Origin: Burkholderiales bacterium
Lineage (GTDB): Bacteria > Pseudomonadota > Gammaproteobacteria > Burkholderiales > Burkholderiaceae_C
Direction: 5' to 3'
DNA length: 64,000 nucleotides
Assembly (NCBI GenBank): GCA_016223165.1
Contig: JACRPO010000012.1
Coordinates: forward strand, 372,001 to 436,000
The translations under genes were made by a program, and so were the position numbers. Positions 58,202 to 64,000 of the stretch are shown piece by piece. The notes below the pieces were generated by a model, which saw nothing but the letters and a program-made list of their open reading frames with translations, made no database searches and was not told where the DNA came from. Each line of letters starts with the position of its first letter. Position 1 is the first letter of the stretch.

Positions 58202-59455
58202 ATGCGTTCCACCTTGACCCGGGCGCTCGCTTCGGCGGCGCTGATGCTGGCTTCGCTGAGCACCCAAGCGGCCGACCCGGTGAAGTTCGGCCTCTGCTAC
58301 GACATCACCAAGATCTACGTCGCGGCCGTTCCGCAGCTCGCCCAGGCAGTCAAGGACTATGCCGATCTGCTGAACTCTCGCGGCGGCATCGAGGGCCACC
58401 CGATCGAGGTGACGCTGGTCGACCACGGCAACGAGCCGCAGCGCGGCATCGACTGCTACGAACGCCTGAAGCGCGAGGGCGTGATGGTGTTCGACTTCTT
58501 CTCGACGCCGGTGTCGCGCGCGGCACTGCCCCGCATCATGCAGGACGGCAACATCCTGCTGCAGCCCTTGGTCGGCCGCGGCGACGCGGTCGACGGCGAG
58601 GTGTTCAAGAACGTGTTCGTGATGGCGCCCACCTACTGGGGCCAGGCGGCCAACATCATCAGCTACTTCAAGAAGCAGGCCAAGGGCGACTTGCAGGGCA
58701 AGAAGATCGCCTTCCTGTACCTGGACACGCCTTTCGGTCGCGAGCCCATCCCGGTTTTCGAGGCGCTGAAGCGCCTCGAGCGCTTCGAGTTCCAGACCTT
58801 CCCGTTTCCGGTGCCGGGCAACGACCAGAGCGCGGCGTTCGCGCAGATCCGCCGTTTCCAGCCCGACTTGATCATGCTGTGGTCGTTCTCGCCGCTGAAT
58901 CCGATCACCTTCCGCGAGATGCAGCGCAACGGCATCCCGATGGACAAGATGATCACGGTGAACTGGATCAACGAGGTCGACCTCAACAACTTCGGCCTTG
59001 CAGCCGCGAAGGGCCTGAAGCGCTCGACCGTGGTGGTCGGGGGCGCCGAACACCCGCTGGTCAAGGACATCCTGTCGCAGCTCTACGACAAGGGCAAGGG
59101 CAACGGCGACCGCAAGATGGTCGGCGACTCGTACTACAACACCGGCCTGGCGGTGTACTCCTCGGCCTTCGAGGGCATTCGCCTGGCGATCAAGACCCAG
59201 GGCTGGCCGCTGACACCCGACAAGATCCGCCAGGGCATGTACGGCATCAAGAACTTCGACGCCAAGGGCTTCATGGCGCCGATCACGGTGACACCGAAGG
59301 ACCACGGCGGCGGCGGCAAGACCCGCATCGACATGTGGGACGGCAGCAAGTGGGTGCCGCAGACCGACTGGTTCGCCGACTACACGGGGCTGGTCAACAC
59401 GCTCGTGAAGGCGAACTCGGCCGATTTCGCCAAGGCCAGCGCGACGGGCAAGTGA
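58202..59455 (+). CDS. ABC transporter substrate-binding protein (branched-chain type), paralogue
   Basis: A 417-residue periplasmic binding protein, paralogue of the preceding gene. The signal peptide is SAALMLASLSTQA|AD. The first-lobe region GIEGHPIEVTLVDHGNEPQR is nearly the same as in its neighbour. The ATG at 58202 has AGGAG eight bases upstream; an in-frame ATG at 58178 lies in the spacer and is less likely. Two receptors for one channel suggest a widened ligand range. Confidence 0.92.
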   Translation: MRSTLTRALASAALMLASLSTQAADPVKFGLCYDITKIYVAAVPQLAQAVKDYADLLNSRGGIEGHPIEVTLVDHGNEPQRGIDCYERLKREGVMVFDFFSTPVSRAALPRIMQDGNILLQPLVGRGDAVDGEVFKNVFVMAPTYWGQAANIISYFKKQAKGDLQGKKIAFLYLDTPFGREPIPVFEALKRLERFEFQTFPFPVPGNDQSAAFAQIRRFQPDLIMLWSFSPLNPITFREMQRNGIPMDKMITVNWINEVDLNNFGLAAAKGLKRSTVVVGGAEHPLVKDILSQLYDKGKGNGDRKMVGDSYYNTGLAVYSSAFEGIRLAIKTQGWPLTPDKIRQGMYGIKNFDAKGFMAPITVTPKDHGGGGKTRIDMWDGSKWVPQTDWFADYTGLVNTLVKANSADFAKASATGK

Positions 59456-59459
59456 ATCC

Positions 59460-59479
59460 AGGCGGCCGGCGGTCCGCCT
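59460..59479 (+). terminator. weak intercistronic hairpin before the LivF-like gene
   Basis: A six-base stem AGGCGG / CCGCCT with an eight-base loop lies four bases after the stop of the second binding-protein gene. It could reduce read-through to the ATPase gene. Stability is modest. Confidence 0.25.
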
Positions 59480-59522
59480 TCTGCCGTCGAGCCGAACTCA
59501 TCCCACACCAGCCTGGCACGTG

Positions 59523-60310
<788 letters not shown>

Positions 60311-60314
<4 letters not shown>

Positions 60315-61276
60315 GTGCCGCGAAGGTGCCGGGCGAGCGCACCTACGAGCGCCTGCTCGGGCGGCTTGCCGCGCTGCCCAAGCAGACTTCGCTGACGCTC
60401 GACGAACTGCGCACGCAGTACGACAGTGCGGAGCGCGCGTTCCGGGTCGATCCCGGGTGCGTGGTCGAGATCGTCGACGAAGCGCCATTCCGAGGCGAGT
60501 GCCTGCGCCCCGGCCAGGCCGGCGAGGCGGCGATGCTTTATCTGCACGGCGGCGGCTACGTCATAGGCTCGCCGCGCTCGCACCGCCACCTCGTCGCCGA
60601 CCTCGCGGCCGCAACGCGGCTCACGGGCTATCTGTTGGACTACCGCCTCGCGCCCGAGCACCCCTACCCCGCGGCACGCGACGACGCGGTGGCCGCGGTG
60701 CGTTGGTTGCTGGACACCGGCCGCACCCGAGCCGACCGCCTGGTGCTCGCGGGCGACTCCGCCGGCGGCGGCCTCGTCGTGGCCACTCTCGTGGCGCTGC
60801 GCGAAGCGGGCCTGCCGATGCCTGCGGCGGCCATCTGCCTGTCGCCTTGGGTGGACCTGAGCTGCAGCCTTCCGTCGTGCGCCTCGAATCGACCACCGGA
60901 CCCGGTGATCGACGGCGAGGTGCTGCGTGCCATGGCGCACGCCTACCTCGGCCAGCGCAGCCCGCGCACGCCGGGCGCGTCACCGCTATTCGCCGACTTG
61001 CGGGGACTGCCGCCGCTGCTGGTTCAGGCTGCGGCGGACGAGATGCTGACCGACGAGGCCGTGGAGCTGGCCCGCGCGGCGGCGGGTGCCGAGGTGGCGG
61101 TCACGCTCGAACTGTGGCCGCGCTTCGTGCATGTCGGCCCGTGGTACGCGCGGGTGCTCGATGACGGGCGCCGCGCGATAGACCACGCAGCGCGGTTCGT
61201 GAGCGCCGCCCTGGAACTGGCGTCCCCCGGGAGGGCGCCACGGCTCTCGCGTCGGCTCAGCGCGCGACGCCGCTAA
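60311..61276 (+). CDS. alpha/beta hydrolase (hormone-sensitive-lipase family esterase)
   Basis: A 321-residue cytoplasmic esterase. The oxyanion motif HGGGYV (79-84), the nucleophile elbow GDSAGGG (serine 150) and late DEMLTDEA and FVHVG supply the catalytic triad. No signal peptide. It is last in the ABC importer operon (GTG start overlapping the previous stop) and may release the acid from an ester or lactone taken up by the transporter. It overlaps the convergent lipoprotein gene by 20 bases. Confidence 0.9.
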
Positions 61277-62294
61277 CCCAGGCCTGACGAATCAGGCGAC
61301 CGCACTGCACCGACTGATAGCTCGGCATCGCGCTCAGCAGGAACGACTCCCGCGCCACCACGCCGTACAGGCTTCGGTTCACATCGATCCACGGATAGAA
61401 ACCGAACGCACCGGGGCTGCTGAAGGCGCCATCCCCCACGCCCGGGTCGGTCTCGACCCAATGCCCGATGCTGTAGTCCCAGCGCTCGGTGCTCGGAATC
61501 GGCGTCGACACGGCCTGGCTCGGGCAGGCGGTGGGGCTGGCACACACCGCATCACGCCCGAGCTGCGCACCGAGCCGCAAGGTTCCGTCCAGCAGCTTGC
61601 GCAGGAAGCGGGCGTAGTCGGCCGCCGTGCTGATGCCGCCGCCGGCCAGTTGCGGCTGGCTGTAGCTCAAGCCCACGTCCGTGCCGAGTTGTGAGCGGAT
61701 CTCGGCGGCGAGCGCGGCGTTCACCAGCGGGCCCAGGCCCAGCAGGCTGGCATGCTTCTGCATGTGGCCGCCGTCGTAGAAGAAGAGGCCGTCGTTGGCG
61801 GAGGTGTAGGTGCCGTTGCTTCCGGTGGCGAGGCACCCGTCCACCGTCTGCCCGCTCAGGCACAGGTTGAAGTTGGTGTAGCCGCTGCGAAAGCTCAGGA
61901 ACTTCACGTCCTCGGCAGTCGGCCCGGCCGCGCCCCTGCGTTGAACCACGTAGGCGGCGTACAACCACTTCGATGCCGACGCGATGTTCATCGACGTGGC
62001 GGCGGTGTAGGTCGGTGCGCCGCCGGCGCCGAGCTCGACCGATCCCGAGGCGAGCGCCGCGGTGCGGTCGCCGATCTCCCAGTAGAAGGGGCGGATGGGG
62101 TTGCAGGCGTTGGTGGCGCTCTGGGCAGTGGCGGTGGCCGCGGCAATGCGCTGGCTTTCGGTGAGTGAGGGTGGGGTGGGCGCGGGCGGCGCCCCGGAGT
62201 CGCCACCACACGCCGTCAGCAGCAGTGACGTGGCCACGGCGCAAACGCTCTCGAGCCAGCCGAAGCGGTGTCGTTCGATGTTCGGACTGTTCAT
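61257..62294 (-). CDS. serine hydrolase-like lipoprotein (beta-lactamase/PBP-like fold, probable)
   Basis: A 345-residue predicted lipoprotein. The lipobox LLTAC (C29) follows a hydrophobic leader. The body has SASK (S106-K109), which fits the SxxK nucleophile of serine beta-lactamase-like enzymes, and SGYTN (Y139, N141), which fits the YxN motif. Several cysteines may form disulfides. Codon and base use is less GC-rich in style than the neighbours. It probably acts at the envelope as an esterase or peptidase; substrate unknown. The start ATG at 62294 gives a good leader; family assignment is from motifs only. Confidence 0.75.
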   Translation of the reverse strand: MNSPNIERHRFGWLESVCAVATSLLLTACGGDSGAPPAPTPPSLTESQRIAAATATAQSATNACNPIRPFYWEIGDRTAALASGSVELGAGGAPTYTAATSMNIASASKWLYAAYVVQRRGAAGPTAEDVKFLSFRSGYTNFNLCLSGQTVDGCLATGSNGTYTSANDGLFFYDGGHMQKHASLLGLGPLVNAALAAEIRSQLGTDVGLSYSQPQLAGGGISTAADYARFLRKLLDGTLRLGAQLGRDAVCASPTACPSQAVSTPIPSTERWDYSIGHWVETDPGVGDGAFSSPGAFGFYPWIDVNRSLYGVVARESFLLSAMPSYQSVQCGRLIRQAWVSGVAR

Positions 62295-62438
62295 CGCGCG
62301 GGAGCATATCTTCCACCGGCCGCCTGCCCATGTCGCGATCTGCCGGCTCAATGCAAACATTCGTGACGCCGTGGGGCGGCGCGGCCGGACAATCTGCGCA
62401 TCGACAACACACCCCCGGCCGACCGCCGCCGTCCTTCC

Positions 62439-63638
62439 ATGAGCTTCACCGACATCGTTCTCGCCGCCGGCGCCCGCACCCCCTTCGGCGACTTCGGCAA
62501 GTCGCTGCGCGACCTGCCGCTCACCCAACTCGGCGTGCATGTCGTCAAGGCCAGCCTGGGGCGTGCCGGCATCAGCGCCACGCAGGCCGATCACCTCGTC
62601 TTCGGCAACACCGCGCCGGTCGATCACGACGGCCTGTTCGTCAGTCGCAAGGTCGCTCTGCTCGCGGGCCTGCCGGAGGAGAGCTCGGCGCTCGGCGTCA
62701 TCCGCGCCTGCGGCACCGGCTCGCAGGCGATCGTCAGCGCCGCGCAGCAGATCCAGAGCGGCCACAGCCGCATCGCCATCGCCGCTGGCGGCGAGAACTT
62801 CTCGCGCATTCCCTACCTCGCCCCGCAAATGCGCTGGGGTGCGGTGCGCGGGCCGGTCGAGTTCGTCGACGGGCTGGACCACGTCTATCGCTGCCCCTTC
62901 ACCCAGGAGCTGATGGGCGAGACGGCCGAAAGCCTCACCGCGCGCTTCGGCTATGCGCGCGAGGCCATGGACGCCTGGGGCCTGATGAGCCAGCAACGCG
63001 CCGGCGCCGCGATGGCAAGCGGCTTCCTCGCCCGGCAGATCGTGCCGATCGACGTGCCGCAGGGCGGCAAGGGCGGCGCGCGCCGCTTCGAGCACGACGA
63101 GTTTCCGCGGCCGCAGGTCACGGCCGAGAAGCTGGCCTCCCTGAAGCCCGTGTTCCGCAAGGACGGCAAGGGCAGCGTCACCGCGGGCAACTCGAGCGGC
63201 GTCACCGACGGTGCGGCTGCCCTTGTCGTGGCCAGCGGCGACGCGGCCCGTGCCGCCGGCATCCGGCCCGAGGCAATGCTGGTGGACTGGGCCGTGGTCG
63301 GCGTCGCGCCCGAGATCATGGGCGCGGGGCCGGTGCCGGCGATCCGCAAGCTGCTTGAGCGCAACCGCCTGCGCGTCGACGACATCGACTACTTCGAGAT
63401 CAACGAGGCGTTCGCGGTGGTGAACCTGCACGCCGAGAGCGAACTGGGCACGCCGCGCGACCGCACCAACCTGTACGGCGGCGGCATCAGCATCGGCCAT
63501 CCTCCGGGCGCGACAGGCCTGCGCATGACCATCACCGCGATGCACCACCTGGCCGACACGCGCGGCCGCTACGCGGTGATCAGCATGTGTCTCGGTTCGG
63601 GCATGGGCATGGCGACGCTGATCGAGCGCGCCGGCTGA
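62439..63638 (+). CDS. thiolase (acetyl-CoA C-acyltransferase)
   Basis: A 399-residue thiolase with all catalytic residues: nucleophilic C91 in RACGTGS, H354 in ISIGHPPGATG and C384 in CLGSGMG. It cleaves 3-oxoacyl-CoA to acetyl-CoA and a shortened acyl-CoA, the last step of beta-oxidation. It is transcribed alone from a 144-base gap. It contrasts with the cysteine-less thiolase-fold protein at 33165 and could complete the oxidation pathway. Confidence 0.94.
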   Translation: MSFTDIVLAAGARTPFGDFGKSLRDLPLTQLGVHVVKASLGRAGISATQADHLVFGNTAPVDHDGLFVSRKVALLAGLPEESSALGVIRACGTGSQAIVSAAQQIQSGHSRIAIAAGGENFSRIPYLAPQMRWGAVRGPVEFVDGLDHVYRCPFTQELMGETAESLTARFGYAREAMDAWGLMSQQRAGAAMASGFLARQIVPIDVPQGGKGGARRFEHDEFPRPQVTAEKLASLKPVFRKDGKGSVTAGNSSGVTDGAAALVVASGDAARAAGIRPEAMLVDWAVVGVAPEIMGAGPVPAIRKLLERNRLRVDDIDYFEINEAFAVVNLHAESELGTPRDRTNLYGGGISIGHPPGATGLRMTITAMHHLADTRGRYAVISMCLGSGMGMATLIERAG

Positions 63639-63696
63639 GCGAGGAGGCTGCGCCCGCGACACGCCGCCGCCCCTCGGCGACAACAACGCCAGCGCG

Positions 63697-64000
63697 CTAC
63701 AGCAGCGCCAGCGAGATCGCCGGCACGTAGCTGATCAGCGCCAGCGCGACCAGCCGCACGCCGTAGAACGGCGCGACGCCGCGCACCACCTCGTGCACCG
63801 GCAGCTTGGTCACGCCGCTCATGACGAACAGGTTCAGCCCGACCGGCGGTGTCAGCGTCGCGATCTCGACGTTGGCGACCATGATCACCGCGAAGTGGAC
63901 CGGGTTGATCCCGAGCGAGGTCGCCACCGGAAACAGCAGCGGCGAGGTCAGCACGATCATCGCCACGCCGTCGATGAACATGCCGAGGATCAGCAGGATC
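63697..64000 (-). CDS. TRAP transporter large permease (DctM-like), C-terminal part
   Basis: About 100 residues of C-terminus; the gene extends beyond the right edge. The segment MFIDGVAMIVLTSPLLFPVA, then GINPVHFAVIMV and LTPPVGLNLFVMSGV, are typical of DctM proteins, with two to three hydrophobic segments. TRAP systems import organic acids with a sodium or proton gradient. Converges on the thiolase gene across 58 bases. Confidence 0.92.
   Translation of the reverse strand, partial: ILLILGMFIDGVAMIVLTSPLLFPVATSLGINPVHFAVIMVANVEIATLTPPVGLNLFVMSGVTKLPVHEVVRGVAPFYGVRLVALALISYVPAISLALL

Overview
The window is very GC-rich DNA (I estimate near 70% by eye). The gene content points to a betaproteobacterium of the order Burkholderiales: many Bug-type (TctC) periplasmic receptors, class III (CaiB/BaiF) CoA-transferases, acyl-CoA dehydrogenases and a Gram-negative porin. 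I count 58 protein genes, two of them cut by the window edges, plus one intact IS630-family insertion sequence and one probable SDR gene remnant. I saw no rRNA, tRNA or CRISPR.

Almost every gene serves uptake, CoA activation or oxidation of an organic acid. The layout is as follows. (A, minus, 7840 to 3) A porin, then an acyl-CoA carboxylase (carboxyltransferase and biotin subunits), an acyl-CoA dehydrogenase, two thioesterases and an SDR. (B, plus, 8207-12113) A Bug receptor, a CoA-transferase and two crotonases. (C, minus, 20801 to 12195) An acyl-CoA dehydrogenase, a crotonase, a second acyl-CoA carboxylase, an HMG-CoA-lyase-like protein, a Crp/Fnr regulator and an MFS carrier. (D, plus, 21010-26852) A TetR regulator, a MaoC hydratase, ETF:quinone oxidoreductase, two PECR-like SDRs and a CoA-transferase. 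(IS630, 26852-28014) It sits exactly in the stop codon of that CoA-transferase. (E, minus, 30330 to 28022) A nitronate-monooxygenase-like protein and an alpha-methylacyl-CoA racemase. (F, plus, 30498-43304) Thirteen genes: Bug, MaoC, acyl-CoA dehydrogenase, a thiolase-fold protein with a DUF35 partner, a PaaK-like ligase, another dehydrogenase, an IpdA/IpdB-like pair, Bug, CoA-transferase, an NMO-like protein and a DMT carrier. (G, 46773 to 43394, minus) A dehydrogenase, a CoA-transferase and a Bug, with a divergent LysR gene. (H, minus, 51518 to 47794) Two dehydrogenases and an MmgE/PrpD protein. (I, plus, 52135-61276) A branched-chain-type ABC importer with a built-in acyl-CoA ligase, two paralogous binding proteins and an esterase. 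The right end holds a serine-hydrolase lipoprotein, a thiolase and the end of a TRAP permease.

The most interesting signal is regulatory. A 15-base element, CTAAC-N4-GTT(T/C)G(A/G), occurs five times, and all five lie in the three divergent promoter regions that feed blocks A/B, C/D and H/I. It overlaps or abuts plausible -10/-35 boxes. The TetR gene in block D lies beside one copy and is the natural candidate repressor, so porin, ABC importer, ligase and several oxidation modules probably form one regulon. The second signal is chemical. The seven dehydrogenases, the racemase, two carboxylases with a lyase, a thiolase-fold protein that has lost its nucleophilic cysteine and pairs with DUF35, and an IpdAB-like ring-opening pair together suggest breakdown of a branched and/or alicyclic (terpenoid- or steroid-like) acid. 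The substrate cannot be read from the sequence.
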